A stretch of DNA of 64,000 bases, taken from Flavobacteriales bacterium UBA2669. Its GTDB lineage: Bacteria; Bacteroidota; Bacteroidia; Flavobacteriales_E; Vicingaceae. Both the position numbers and the translations under genes were made by a program. Under the pieces are notes generated by a model. The model was not told where the DNA came from. It worked only from the letters and a program-made list of their open reading frames with translations, and made no database searches. Positions 25,432 to 33,976 of this stretch are shown here, piece by piece. The stretch covers positions 186,001 to 250,000 of the forward strand of contig DEMN01000008.1 in the NCBI GenBank assembly GCA_002359215.1, written 5' to 3'. Position 1 is the stretch's first letter; every line of letters starts with the position of its first letter.

Positions 25432-26892
25432 TTAAATTTCTTTACGTAATCGGGCTACAGGAATATTTAATTGCTCTCGGTATTTAGCAATTGTTCTTCT
25501 GGCAATGTTGTAGCCTTTATCGTTAAGTAATTTAGAAAGTTTTTCGTCTGTTAATGGTTTGCGTTTATCTTCATCCTCCACAGCATTTTGCAAAATCTTT
25601 TTTACCTCCCTACTTGAAACTTCTTCACCACTATCAGTACTTAGTGATTCTGAGAAGAATGTTTTTAAAAGAAAAGTTCCATATGGTGTTTGGATGTATT
25701 TGCTGTTTACAACACGAGAAATGGTTGATATATCCATATCTATTTCTTCGGCAATATCTTTTAAAATCATCGGAACGATTAAGGTTTCATCACCTTCTAA
25801 AAAGTATTTTTTTTGTCTTTCAACAATTGCATCTACGGTTAACATAAGTGTGTGCTGACGTTGTCTTATGGCATCAATGAACCATTTAGCAGCATCTAAC
25901 TTTTGTTTTACAAACATCAATGCATCTTTCTGCGATTTTGAAGGTTTTTCTTTTTGAGCTTTGTACCCTTCAATCATTTCTTTATAAGAACGACTAACTT
26001 TTAAATCAGGTGTATTTCTTCCATTTAAAGTGATGTCTATTTCTCCATCATCAACAGTAAGAACAAAATCAGGAACAATATGTTGGGTAACTCTTAAGCC
26101 ATCATTAGATGAGTTTCCGGGTTTCGGATTTAACTTTAGAATTTCTTCAATTACTAACCTTAAGTCATCTTCAGAAATACTGAGTTTTTCAATAATTTTT
26201 GAGTAATGTTTTTTAGAAAACTCATCAAAATAGTTAGTGATAATTTCTATCGCATTTTTAGAAATAAGAGTATGATGTTTTTTCTTGTTTAGCTGAATAA
26301 GTAAACATTCCTGAAGATTTCTTGCTCCAACACCTGCAGGGTCTAAATGCTGAATAAGTTTTACTATCTTTTCAACATGTTCTTTATCGGTAATAATATT
26401 TTGGGTAAACGCTAAATCATCGACTATGGCATTAATATCTCTGCGGAGATAACCGGCATCATCTAAACTACCAATAAGGTGTAGAGCAATGTTATGGTCA
26501 TCATCATCCAAATTAAATAAATTAATTTGAGCCTCTAAGGTTTCCTGAAAAGTAGAACCAACACTAATAGGTGTCTGCTTATCTTCATCATCTTTACTGT
26601 GATTGTTAGCAGTTAGCTTATAACTTGGCGTATCGGAATCATCAACATAATCATCAAAATTAAACTCTTTTTCAGCTTCGCTTCGTTCTTTCTCTTCATA
26701 ATCATCATGCTGAGTAAGTTCCATCTCTTCCTCTTCATCTTTCCCTTCATCTAAAGCAGGATTGTTTTCCATTTCCTCTTTAATTCTTTGTTCGAGTGCA
26801 ACGGTAGGCAGTTGCAACAATTTCATTAACTGAATTTGTTGAGGCGATAGCTTTTGCTGTAGTTTAAAACTTAATGTTTGTTTTAGTGCCAT
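25432..26892 (-). CDS. rpoN: RNA polymerase sigma-54 factor
   Basis: Alternative sigma factor directing RNA polymerase to -24/-12 promoters. It has 486 residues: a Gln/Leu-rich region I (FKLQQKLSPQQIQLMKLLQL), an acidic region II (about 48-105), a core-binding region, and the RpoN box ARRTIAKYRE (464-473) close to the C-terminus. The length is normal. It starts at the ATG at 26892, 49 nt after brxB on the same strand, and is followed after 8 nt by the PAP2-like gene. No enhancer-binding activator is encoded in the window. Confidence 0.97.
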   Translation of the reverse strand: MALKQTLSFKLQQKLSPQQIQLMKLLQLPTVALEQRIKEEMENNPALDEGKDEEEEMELTQHDDYEEKERSEAEKEFNFDDYVDDSDTPSYKLTANNHSKDDEDKQTPISVGSTFQETLEAQINLFNLDDDDHNIALHLIGSLDDAGYLRRDINAIVDDLAFTQNIITDKEHVEKIVKLIQHLDPAGVGARNLQECLLIQLNKKKHHTLISKNAIEIITNYFDEFSKKHYSKIIEKLSISEDDLRLVIEEILKLNPKPGNSSNDGLRVTQHIVPDFVLTVDDGEIDITLNGRNTPDLKVSRSYKEMIEGYKAQKEKPSKSQKDALMFVKQKLDAAKWFIDAIRQRQHTLMLTVDAIVERQKKYFLEGDETLIVPMILKDIAEEIDMDISTISRVVNSKYIQTPYGTFLLKTFFSESLSTDSGEEVSSREVKKILQNAVEDEDKRKPLTDEKLSKLLNDKGYNIARRTIAKYREQLNIPVARLRKEI

Positions 26893-26941
26893 TTATTATA
26901 AAGTTAAGCGTTAAGCTTCAATATTGTAGCGTAAGGCTAAA

Positions 26942-27352
26942 TTAACAATATTCGTTAAAAGCAGCAGCTAAATTTTCAGCAATCATTTCTGCCGGTCTTC
27001 CTTCAATATGATGTCTTTCAATAAAGTGAACTAATTTACCATTTTTAAATAACGCCATTGATGGCGATGAAGGAGGATAAGGCAACATGTGTTTTCTTGC
27101 TTGATTTACCGCTTCGGCATCAACACCTGCAAAAACAGTGGTGATTCTATCCGGACGTTTGTCGTTGGTAACTGCCATACGCGCAGCAGGACGTGCATTA
27201 GCTGCGGCACAACCACAAACAGAGTTAATTAAAACAAAAGTTGTTCCTTCGCTAGTGATGGCTTTATCAACAGCATCGGGAGTTAATAATTCTTCAAAAC
27301 CTACTTCCGTAAGTTCGCTTTTCATTGGGGCTACTAATTCTGGTGGATACAT
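26942..27352 (-). CDS. BrxA/BrxB-family bacilliredoxin
   Basis: A 136-residue thioredoxin-fold protein of the YphP/YqiW family. The active site is C46-G-C48 within NSVCGCAAANARPA, characteristic of bacilliredoxins, which remove bacillithiol from proteins or act as thiol-disulfide exchange proteins. The family pattern PPSSPSMALFKNGKLVHFIERHHIEGR is also present. It is cytoplasmic with no signal peptide. Transcribed alone or with rpoN, 49 nt downstream. Confidence 0.93.
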   Translation of the reverse strand: MYPPELVAPMKSELTEVGFEELLTPDAVDKAITSEGTTFVLINSVCGCAAANARPAARMAVTNDKRPDRITTVFAGVDAEAVNQARKHMLPYPPSSPSMALFKNGKLVHFIERHHIEGRPAEMIAENLAAAFNEYC

Positions 27353-27498
27353 ATTTTTAAGTTTTTTATATGACTAAATAATTTCTACAAAAATACTCAA
27401 TCTAAACATAAAAATTTTCCCAAAGAGGGGCTTTTATAAAAATTAACAGTTGGGTAAGTTTTTCTATTCGTCATTCAGGAGGAATCTTGAAAGGAAAC

Positions 27499-27948
27499 TT
27501 AAACTCTATTTTTACTATCTATAATGATAGTAAATGGTCCTTCGTTAACTAAAGCCACTTTCATATATGCACCAAACTCACCTGTTTTAAGTGGTCGTTG
27601 TAATAATGGAGTAAGCTCTTTTATGAAATCATTATATAAGTCTGTTGCTTTTGGAGGTTTGGCTGCCATAATAAAAGATGGTCGATTACCTTTTTTGGTA
27701 CTCGCCATAAGCGTAAACTGGCTGATGATCAACACCTCACCATTAATATCATTTACAGAAAGATTAGGAATGTTGGTGTTATCATCAAAAATTCTGAGTT
27801 GAGCAACTTTTTTAGTCAACCAAGTAATATCCTCTTCTTGGTCGTTTTCTTCTACGCCTAATAAAATTAATAAGCCTTTTCCTATTGAAGTAGTTTTGTT
27901 TTCAATGCTTACCGATGCCTCACTTACTCGTTGAATTACTGCTTTCAT
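27499..27948 (-). CDS. dtd: D-aminoacyl-tRNA deacylase
   Basis: Hydrolyses D-aminoacyl-tRNAs (and Gly-tRNAAla) in translation quality control. The protein has 149 residues, the normal length. The two family signatures are ISQFTLMAS (about 76-84, the SQFTL active-site motif) and VNEGPFT near residue 134, corresponding to the NxGPxT cross-subunit Gly-cisPro motif. It starts 5 nt after the rsgA stop, so the two translation-related genes form an operon. Confidence 0.96.
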   Translation of the reverse strand: MKAVIQRVSEASVSIENKTTSIGKGLLILLGVEENDQEEDITWLTKKVAQLRIFDDNTNIPNLSVNDINGEVLIISQFTLMASTKKGNRPSFIMAAKPPKATDLYNDFIKELTPLLQRPLKTGEFGAYMKVALVNEGPFTIIIDSKNRV

Positions 27949-27953
27949 AAATA

Positions 27954-28889
27954 TTAATACCCTTTACCTCTATAACTTTCACTTTCATTGTCGTTATACA
28001 TCGACAAGTAATTTTGGTATCTGAAAGCAGCTATTTCGTTGTTTTCTACTGCTTTTTTTACAGCACATTTGGGTTCGTTAATATGCTGACAATTATTAAA
28101 CTGACACTCGGATAACAATGCTCTCATTTCAATAAAATAATGTGAAAGTTCTGTTTTATCAAAGTCTATTAAACCAAAAGCCTTAATCCCCGGGGTATCT
28201 ACCACAAAACCGCCAAAAGAAAGTTCGTGCATTTCGGCATAAGTGGTGGTGTGTTTTCCTAACTGATGCGCATCAGAAATAATAGAGGTTTTAAGTTGTA
28301 AGGAAGGTTCTATAAGGTTGAGTAAAGAAGATTTTCCTACTCCCGAATGTCCTGAAACCAATGAAGTTTTATTTTTTAATTTAGCAATCAGTTGGTCAAT
28401 ATTTTTGTTGGCAGTTACAGAAATTGCCATGCATTCGTAACCAATTTTAGTATAGGTTTCCATTAAAAAATGGAGTTTTTCCATATCTTTTTCGGTATAA
28501 ATATCCGTTTTATTAAAAACAATAGTGGTAGGAATGTGGTAAGCTTCGGCAGTAATTAAAAACCGATCAATAAAACCTGTAGAAGTTTCGGGCTGAGCAA
28601 CGGTAGCTATTAAAATAGCTTGGTCAACATTGGCAGCAATAATATGAGCTTGCTTAGAAAGATTGACCGATTTTCTAATAATATAATTGGTTCGGGGTTT
28701 AATTTCAGAAATAACAGGGTCCGTAGCTACATCGCTAACAATAACTTTGTCGCCAACCGCTACCGGATTGGTAGTCTTAATATCCATCATTCTAAAGCTG
28801 CCTTTAATTCTCGCAGCCAATGTCTCGCCATTATTTATGCGTACATGATACAAGTTGCCAGTAGATTTTATTACGATTCCTTCTTCCAA
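27954..28889 (-). CDS. rsgA: Ribosome small subunit biogenesis GTPase RsgA
   Basis: Circularly permuted GTPase that matures the 30S subunit. The 311-residue protein has an OB-fold N-terminus (about 1-70) and a GTPase with permuted motif order: G4 NKTD (about 120), G1 GHSGVGKSS (about 180), G3 DTPG (about 228). A C-terminal zinc site follows (CQFNNCQHINEPKC). The start is TTG at 28889: an in-frame stop lies three codons upstream and later methionines would remove the OB fold. The -7 box at 28914-28921 fits a leader of about 20 nt. Confidence 0.95.
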   Translation of the reverse strand: MEEGIVIKSTGNLYHVRINNGETLAARIKGSFRMMDIKTTNPVAVGDKVIVSDVATDPVISEIKPRTNYIIRKSVNLSKQAHIIAANVDQAILIATVAQPETSTGFIDRFLITAEAYHIPTTIVFNKTDIYTEKDMEKLHFLMETYTKIGYECMAISVTANKNIDQLIAKLKNKTSLVSGHSGVGKSSLLNLIEPSLQLKTSIISDAHQLGKHTTTYAEMHELSFGGFVVDTPGIKAFGLIDFDKTELSHYFIEMRALLSECQFNNCQHINEPKCAVKKAVENNEIAAFRYQNYLSMYNDNESESYRGKGY

Positions 28890-28913
28890 AATTATTTAGA
28901 ATGTTAAAAAAAC

Positions 28914-28921
28914 CAAAAGTA
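28914..28921 (-). promoter_or_regulatory. -7 box of rsgA-dtd
   Basis: Reads TACTTTTG on the minus strand, an exact consensus match, 24 bp upstream of the TTG start of rsgA. Confidence 0.5.
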
Positions 28922-28954
28922 AGAAAATCGTAAATGTTCTAAAGCAAAATTCAT

Positions 28955-28962
28955 TACTTTCG
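28955..28962 (+). promoter_or_regulatory. Possible -7 box of gldA
   Basis: TACTTTCG, one mismatch to TAnnTTTG, divergent from the rsgA promoter. It would give a leader of about 115 nt containing the hairpin at 29019-29053. There is no clear -33 TTG. Confidence 0.35.
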
Positions 28963-29018
28963 TGCTTTAAATGCCGTAAAAACAAAAAATTTTAATTTTT
29001 TAATTTTACGAGCATCCT

Positions 29019-29053
29019 CGAAAAATTAGTTTTTCACAGAAAAACATTTTTCG
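29019..29053 (+). promoter_or_regulatory. Hairpin in the leader of gldA
   Basis: CGAAAAAT (29019-29026) pairs with ATTTTTCG (29046-29053), and GTTTTTC (29029-29035) with GAAAAAC (29039-29045). This gives 15 bp of stem with a 2-nt bulge and 3-nt loop. No T-run follows and the gldA ATG is 32 nt downstream, so an RNA-stability or translation role is more likely than termination. Confidence 0.5.
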
Positions 29054-29085
29054 GGACTTATAACCTTTTAAACTTATAAACTAGC

Positions 29086-30000
29086 ATGTCAGTTATAGTT
29101 AATAATGTAACCAAAATTTATGGAAAGCAAAAAGCATTAGATGATGTTTCTTTTGTTGTAGAGCCTGGTCATATTGTTGGGTTTTTAGGGCCAAATGGAG
29201 CCGGAAAATCAACCATGATGAAAATCATTACTTGTTTTATTCCTCAAACATCGGGCAGTGTTTCTGTATGTGGTTATGATGTAATTGAACATCCTATTGA
29301 TGTAAAAAAGCAAGTAGGTTATTTGCCGGAGCACAATCCACTTTATTTAGACATGTATGTAAAAGAATACTTACATTTTGTCGGTGGTGTGCATCATGTT
29401 CCTAATCTTAATGCAAGAGTAAAAGAAATGATTGATATGGTGGGATTGGAAATTGAGCAAAACAAAAAAATTGGAGCTTTATCTAAAGGTTATAGACAGA
29501 GAGTAGGCTTAGCTCAAGCCATGATACATGATCCAAAAGTGTTGATTTTAGATGAGCCAACAACAGGGTTAGATCCTAATCAGTTAGAAGAAATAAGAAG
29601 CTTGATAAAAACTATTGGGAAAGAAAAAACCATTATGCTTTCTACACACATTATGCAGGAGGTAGAAGCTATTTGTGATAAAACTATTATCATTAACCAA
29701 GGAAAAATTGTAGCGAATGAAACTACTGCTGGGTTAAAGCTGAGCAAGAGCAATAAAATTGTTTTAACTGTTGAGTTTGATAAATCAACTAATGAAGAAT
29801 TATTATTAAAAATTAATGGGGTTTTAAAAGTAAAGAAAAACCCTGCGAATAATTTGTGGTTATTTGAAATAGCTAATGATGGTGTTAGAAATGCCATTTT
29901 TCAGTTTGCCATGGAGCACGAAATGGTAGTACTAACACTTCAAAAAGAAAACGAAAGTTTAGAAAGTATTTTTAAGAAGTTGACTTCAAACAAAAAATAA
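29086..30000 (+). CDS. gldA: Gliding-motility ABC transporter ATP-binding protein GldA
   Basis: A 304-residue ABC ATPase: Walker A GPNGAGKS (35-42), signature LSKGYRQRVGLAQ (about 133-145), Walker B VLILDEPTTGLDP (about 153-165) and switch histidine in STHIMQE. Extended C-terminal sequence after about 220 and overall similarity fit GldA, which with the membrane components GldF and GldG forms the ABC transporter needed for gliding in Flavobacterium. gldF and gldG are not adjacent, which is common. The alternative is a generic ABC-2 type ATPase, but the linked gld locus supports the name. Confidence 0.88.
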   Translation: MSVIVNNVTKIYGKQKALDDVSFVVEPGHIVGFLGPNGAGKSTMMKIITCFIPQTSGSVSVCGYDVIEHPIDVKKQVGYLPEHNPLYLDMYVKEYLHFVGGVHHVPNLNARVKEMIDMVGLEIEQNKKIGALSKGYRQRVGLAQAMIHDPKVLILDEPTTGLDPNQLEEIRSLIKTIGKEKTIMLSTHIMQEVEAICDKTIIINQGKIVANETTAGLKLSKSNKIVLTVEFDKSTNEELLLKINGVLKVKKNPANNLWLFEIANDGVRNAIFQFAMEHEMVVLTLQKENESLESIFKKLTSNKK

Positions 30001-30032
30001 ACTAAAAAATAGTTTAGTTTATAAAAAAAATC

Positions 30033-30040
30033 TACTTTTG
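30033..30040 (+). promoter_or_regulatory. -7 box of metK
   Basis: TACTTTTG, exact consensus. The expected transcription start, about 30046-30048, lies directly before the first stem of the SAM-II-like element at 30051. No convincing TTG is seen at the -33 distance. Confidence 0.55.
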
Positions 30041-30046
30041 ACCCTG

Positions 30047-30101
30047 TTATTGTGGAATGATTTGGCTGCTTGCAACCACATGAAAAAATGCTAAAAAGTG
30101 T
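30047..30101 (+). ncRNA. SAM-II (SAM_alpha) riboswitch candidate
   Basis: The leader of metK carries the conserved features of SAM-II RNAs. P1 is formed by TGTGG (30051-30055) and CCACA (30076-30080). The loop holds TGATTT (30058-30063) and CTTGCAA, and the 3' tail ends AATGCTAAAAAG (30087-30098). A pseudoknot is possible between TTTGGC (30061-30066) and GCTAAA (30090-30095, one G-U). SAM-II classes control methionine and SAM genes mainly in alphaproteobacteria and also in Bacteroidota. A short hairpin AAAAGT-GT-ACTTTT (30094-30107) competes with the pseudoknot strand and may be part of the expression platform. The call rests on by-eye comparison with the consensus. Confidence 0.8.
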
Positions 30102-30162
30102 ACTTTTCACATTGCTACCAGCCTACATTTCTTTTTTTATTAACTTGTTAAAATAAAATTAA

Positions 30163-31419
30163 ATGTCTTATTTATTTACATCCGAATCTGTATCAGAAGG
30201 GCATCCGGACAAAGTTGCCGACCAAATTTCTGATGCTTTAATTGATCATTTTTTGGCTTTTGACCCTGACTCAAAAGTAGCTTGCGAAACCTTAGTAACA
30301 ACGGGTCAAGTAGTGTTGGCAGGAGAAGTTAAATCTAATACTTACTTAGATGTACAAAAAATTGCGCGTGAAACCATTAATAAAATTGGTTACACCAAAA
30401 GCGAGTACATGTTTGAAGGAAACTCTTGTGGCGTTTTTTCGGCTATACATGAGCAATCTCCTGATATTAATCAAGGAGTAGAAAGAAAGAAAAAAGAAGA
30501 GCAAGGTGCCGGAGATCAAGGAATGATGTTTGGTTACGCAACAAAAGAGACAGATAATTATATGCCATTAGCATTAGAAATCTCTCATTTATTATTGAAA
30601 GAATTGGCAGCTATCAGAAGAGAAGGTAAAAAAATGAAATACCTTCGTCCTGATTCAAAATCTCAGGTAACTATTGAGTATGATGATAATAATCAACCAG
30701 TAAGAATTGATGCTATTGTTGTTTCTACTCAGCATGATGATTTTGATACAGCAGCTAAAATGTTAAAGCAAATTAAAGAGGATGTAATTAACATTTTAAT
30801 TCCAAGAGTTAAAAAATTGCTTCCAAAACATATTCAGAAATTATTTAACGATAAAATTAAATACCATGTAAACCCAACAGGAATATTTGTAATAGGAGGG
30901 CCTCATGGAGATACTGGTTTAACAGGTAGAAAAATTATTGTTGATACTTATGGTGGTAAAGGAGCTCACGGAGGAGGGGCTTTTTCAGGAAAAGACCCTA
31001 GTAAAGTAGATCGTTCTGCAGCTTATGCTACTAGACATATTGCTAAAAATATGGTGGCAGCAGGCTTGTGCGATGAAGCTTTAGTTCAAGTGGCTTACGC
31101 TATTGGAGTTGCTCAACCTGTAGGTTTATTTGTTTCTACTTACGGAACTTCAAAAGTGAATATGAAAGATGGGGATATTGCAAAAAAATTAATGAAGTTA
31201 TTCGACTTAAGACCTTATGCAATTGAAACCAGATTTAAATTAAGAACACCTATTTATTCTGAAACAGCTGCTTATGGACATATGGGAAGAACTCCTCAGG
31301 AAATTACCAAAGAATTTACAAATGGTTCTGGAGAAAAGAAAAAAATTAAGGTGAAGTTATTTCCATGGGAAGAATTGGATTATGTAAGTAAAATAAAAAA
31401 AGAGTTTAAATTAAAATAA
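30163..31419 (+). CDS. metK: S-adenosylmethionine synthetase
   Basis: Makes S-adenosylmethionine from methionine and ATP in the cytoplasm. It has 418 residues. Signatures are the N-terminal TSESVSEGHPDK with the ATP/Mg ligands, GAGDQG (the family hexapeptide), the P-loop-like GGGAFSGKDPSKVDRS and the conserved ITPEW-like central region. The length is slightly above the enterobacterial enzyme because of a basic insertion and C-terminal tail (KKKIKVKLF), as in other Bacteroidota. It is monocistronic, and the SAM-II element upstream implies feedback by its own product. Confidence 0.97.
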   Translation: MSYLFTSESVSEGHPDKVADQISDALIDHFLAFDPDSKVACETLVTTGQVVLAGEVKSNTYLDVQKIARETINKIGYTKSEYMFEGNSCGVFSAIHEQSPDINQGVERKKKEEQGAGDQGMMFGYATKETDNYMPLALEISHLLLKELAAIRREGKKMKYLRPDSKSQVTIEYDDNNQPVRIDAIVVSTQHDDFDTAAKMLKQIKEDVINILIPRVKKLLPKHIQKLFNDKIKYHVNPTGIFVIGGPHGDTGLTGRKIIVDTYGGKGAHGGGAFSGKDPSKVDRSAAYATRHIAKNMVAAGLCDEALVQVAYAIGVAQPVGLFVSTYGTSKVNMKDGDIAKKLMKLFDLRPYAIETRFKLRTPIYSETAAYGHMGRTPQEITKEFTNGSGEKKKIKVKLFPWEELDYVSKIKKEFKLK

Positions 31420-31485
31420 ACAATTCACTAATAACGTTAATTCGATTGTCAGAACAAAAACTAAAATAAACTTAACTCAATTAAT

Positions 31486-31516
31486 TTGATGTTTAAATAT
31501 TTTTTTTTGTAATTTG
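31486..31516 (+). promoter_or_regulatory. Promoter of the exbB-exbD operon
   Basis: TTG (31486-31488), 21-bp T-rich spacer, TAATTTG (31510-31516), which lacks one base of TAnnTTTG. It predicts a leader of about 50 nt before the ATG at 31572. Confidence 0.4.
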
Positions 31517-31571
31517 GCAGCTGATTTTAAAAAAATAATTAATTAAAGTAAGCAATAAACAAATCAAAATT

Positions 31572-32447
31572 ATGAAACAATTATTTGCATTATTAACACT
31601 AACAGCAGTATTGAATTTTACAAATACTACTAAAGTTTATGCTCAAGAAGCTGACGCACAAACTGAACAAACAGCAGAAGATTCAGCAACTCAAGCGAAA
31701 GCTGAAGCGGATGCTCAAGCAAAAGCGGAGGCAGATGCCAAAGCAAAAGCAGAAAAAGAAGCTCAAGCAGCAGCAGACGCAACAGCATCAGAAGTTGTTG
31801 AGGAAGACTTGTCTTTTACTCAAATAATCAAACAAAAATTTATTGAAGGTGGTCCCGGATTTATGGGAATCGTTTTAGTATGTCTTATTTTAGGTTTGGC
31901 AATTGTTATTGAAAGAATTGTTTACTTAAACATGGCAACAACTAATACTGACAAATTATTAAAAAACATCGAAGATTCATTAAATGCAGGTGGTGTTGAA
32001 GCAGCTAAAGAAGTTTGTAGAAATACAAAAGGACCTGTTGCTAGTATTTTCTACCAAGGGTTAGACAGAAGTCACGAAGGAATTGATATGGTGGAAAAAT
32101 CAGTTGTTTCTTACGGTGGAGTTCAAATGGGCTTATTAGAAAAAGGAATTTCTTGGATATCATTATTTATTGCTTTGGCTCCGATGCTTGGTTTCATGGG
32201 TACAGTAATTGGTATGATTGGAGCATTTGATGCGATTGCCGCTGCAGGTGATATTTCTCCTGCTGTTGTTGCTGATGGTATTAAAGTAGCCCTTTTAACA
32301 ACTGTATTTGGTTTGATAGTAGCAATTATCCTACAAATATTTTACAATTACATCGTTGCAAAAGTGGATAACTTAGTAAACGATATGGAAAATGCTTCTA
32401 TTTCATTAATAGATTTGTTAGTGAAGCACCAACTATCTAAAAAATAA
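31572..32447 (+). CDS. MotA/TolQ/ExbB-family proton channel protein
   Basis: Membrane stator subunit that with ExbD uses the proton gradient to drive TonB- or Tol-like energy transfer. It has 291 residues: a signal-peptide-like N-terminus (about 1-25, ending VYAQ), a low-complexity Ala/Lys/Glu region with AKAEADAQ-like repeats (about 27-73), then the three ExbB helices (about 95-115, 205-232, 242-265) with the family segment LAPMLGFMGTVIGMIGAF. The charged N-terminal extension should lie in the periplasm and is common in Bacteroidota ExbB. It is the first gene of a four-gene operon. Confidence 0.92.
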   Translation: MKQLFALLTLTAVLNFTNTTKVYAQEADAQTEQTAEDSATQAKAEADAQAKAEADAKAKAEKEAQAAADATASEVVEEDLSFTQIIKQKFIEGGPGFMGIVLVCLILGLAIVIERIVYLNMATTNTDKLLKNIEDSLNAGGVEAAKEVCRNTKGPVASIFYQGLDRSHEGIDMVEKSVVSYGGVQMGLLEKGISWISLFIALAPMLGFMGTVIGMIGAFDAIAAAGDISPAVVADGIKVALLTTVFGLIVAIILQIFYNYIVAKVDNLVNDMENASISLIDLLVKHQLSKK

Positions 32448-32465
32448 TAAATAAAATAAAATATT

Positions 32466-32873
32466 ATGAATAACAAATTATTCAGTATCATATTATATGT
32501 ATTGTTAGGACTTTCAGCAGTTTTAAGTATTCTTTTCTTTGCGGATGTTATATCTGAAGGAATGCTGATTAACTGGTGCTATATATTATTAGGAATAGCT
32601 ACGCTTACAGCAATAGTTTTTCCAATTATGACGATGGCACAAAATCCTAAAAATGCTAAAAATGCTTTGATAGGTGTTGTTGGATTAGCAGTTGTTTTTG
32701 CAATTGGTTATTTTACGGCAAGCAATGAAGAAGTTTTTGATGCAAGTGCTAAGTTGTTAGCAGACGCTTCAACTTCTCAATTATCTGAAGCTGGGTTAAA
32801 TGCATTTTATATTTTAGGTGTAGGTGCAATTGGAGTAATAATTTTTTCAGAAGTATCAAAAATATTCAAATAA
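32466..32873 (+). CDS. Unknown small membrane protein within the exbB-exbD operon
   Basis: A 135-residue protein with about four hydrophobic helices (near 5-27, 34-55, 65-84, 110-131), a MTMAQNPKNAKNA loop and a short loop with ASNEEVFDASAKLL. I know it only as a conserved companion of ExbB and ExbD in Bacteroidota; no activity is assigned. It starts 18 nt after exbB and ends 3 nt before the first exbD, so it is very likely part of the same motor complex or needed for its assembly. Confidence 0.8.
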   Translation: MNNKLFSIILYVLLGLSAVLSILFFADVISEGMLINWCYILLGIATLTAIVFPIMTMAQNPKNAKNALIGVVGLAVVFAIGYFTASNEEVFDASAKLLADASTSQLSEAGLNAFYILGVGAIGVIIFSEVSKIFK

Positions 32874-32876
32874 AAA

Positions 32877-33482
32877 ATGGCTAAAAGAGAAATATCAGAA
32901 ATTAATGCCGGCTCAATGGCGGATATTGCATTCCTGTTGTTGATATTCTTCTTGGTAACTACCACCATGGATACGGATACAGGATTGATTAGAAAATTGC
33001 CACCACCACCGGAAGATTTAACTGAGCCGCCACCACCAATTAAACAAAGAAATATTTTTGAAATATTGGTTAATGCGAATGATCAATTATTGGTTGAAGG
33101 GGAGTATATGCAAATAACAGAATTAAGAGAAAAAGCGAAGGAGTTTATTAAATCTGATGTGGGAAACCCTAATATGCCTGAGTTTAAAGAAGAACAAATT
33201 GATGGACTAGGTTTATATCCTGTTTCTAAGCAAATTATTTCATTACAAAACGATAATGGAACATCTTACGATATGTACATTAAAGTGCAAAATGAATTGG
33301 TAGCGGCTTATAATGAATTAAGAAATGAGTTCGCCCAGCAAAAATTCGGAAAAACTTACCAAGAACTTCTTCAACAAGCAGGAGCTTCTGAAGCAGTAGA
33401 ACAACAATTAGACGCTGTTAAAAAAGTTTATCCACAAAGAATTTCTGAGGCAGAACCCAAAAAAGTAGGAGGGACCAACTAA
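32877..33482 (+). CDS. ExbD/TolR-family biopolymer transport protein (first copy)
   Basis: A 201-residue protein with one N-terminal transmembrane helix (about 14-30) in which the family aspartate is present (SMADIAFLLLIFFLVTTTM; proton-carrying D). A proline-rich linker (PPPPEDLTEPPPP) and a periplasmic domain with an extended C-terminus follow. The length exceeds typical ExbD by about 60 residues. The stop overlaps the second exbD start by one base, so the pair is translationally coupled and probably forms a heteromeric stator. Confidence 0.92.
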   Translation: MAKREISEINAGSMADIAFLLLIFFLVTTTMDTDTGLIRKLPPPPEDLTEPPPPIKQRNIFEILVNANDQLLVEGEYMQITELREKAKEFIKSDVGNPNMPEFKEEQIDGLGLYPVSKQIISLQNDNGTSYDMYIKVQNELVAAYNELRNEFAQQKFGKTYQELLQQAGASEAVEQQLDAVKKVYPQRISEAEPKKVGGTN

Positions 33483-33958
33483 TGTCAAAATTTAGAAAAA
33501 AAGGTAAAAAAAGTCAGCCTGCTGTTAATACAGCTGCACTTCCTGATATTGTATTTATGTTACTTTTCTTCTTTATGGTAACCACTACCATGAGAGAAAC
33601 TACGTTGAAAGTGGAAAATAAAATTCCATTTGCAACGGAAATAGAAAAGTTAGAAAGAAAATCATTGGTAAGTTACATTTATATTGGTAAACCAATTAAA
33701 GAACTTCAACCGGTTTTTGGTACAGCTCCAAGAATTCAGTTAAATGATGCTTTTAAAACGAAAGAAGATATTTTTCAGTTTGTAGAAATGGAAAGAGATG
33801 AAAGAGATGAAGCTGAAAGAAACTTAATTACATGGTCTTTAAAAGTCGATCAAAAAACAGAAATGGGTATTGTTACAGATGTAAAGCAAGAACTTAGAAA
33901 AGCCAATGCTTTAAAAATTAACTACTCAACTAAGAAAACAGACAAGATACTTAATTAA
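33482..33958 (+). CDS. ExbD/TolR-family biopolymer transport protein (second copy)
   Basis: A 158-residue protein with a basic N-terminus (KFRKKGKKSQ), one transmembrane helix carrying the conserved Asp (LPDIVFMLLFFFMVTTTM), and a periplasmic domain. It diverges clearly from the first copy in the periplasmic part, so the duplication is old; paired ExbDs are normal in Bacteroidota. It is the last gene before a strong terminator. No TonB gene lies in the operon. Confidence 0.92.
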   Translation: MSKFRKKGKKSQPAVNTAALPDIVFMLLFFFMVTTTMRETTLKVENKIPFATEIEKLERKSLVSYIYIGKPIKELQPVFGTAPRIQLNDAFKTKEDIFQFVEMERDERDEAERNLITWSLKVDQKTEMGIVTDVKQELRKANALKINYSTKKTDKILN

Positions 33959-33976
33959 TAGTATTTTAAATAGTAT

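Noticed and set aside
25554..25858. Two overlapping plus-strand open frames of 97-99 codons opposite rpoN
   Set aside because: They are antisense shadows of a well-conserved gene with no family resemblance.
29997..30022. 10-bp AT-only inverted repeat at the gldA stop
   Set aside because: Very weak pairing, no T-run on the plus strand; not a convincing terminator.
31639..31827. Lys/Gln-rich open frame inside the exbB-like gene
   Set aside because: It is the shifted frame of the Ala/Lys/Glu repeat region; composition alone keeps it open.
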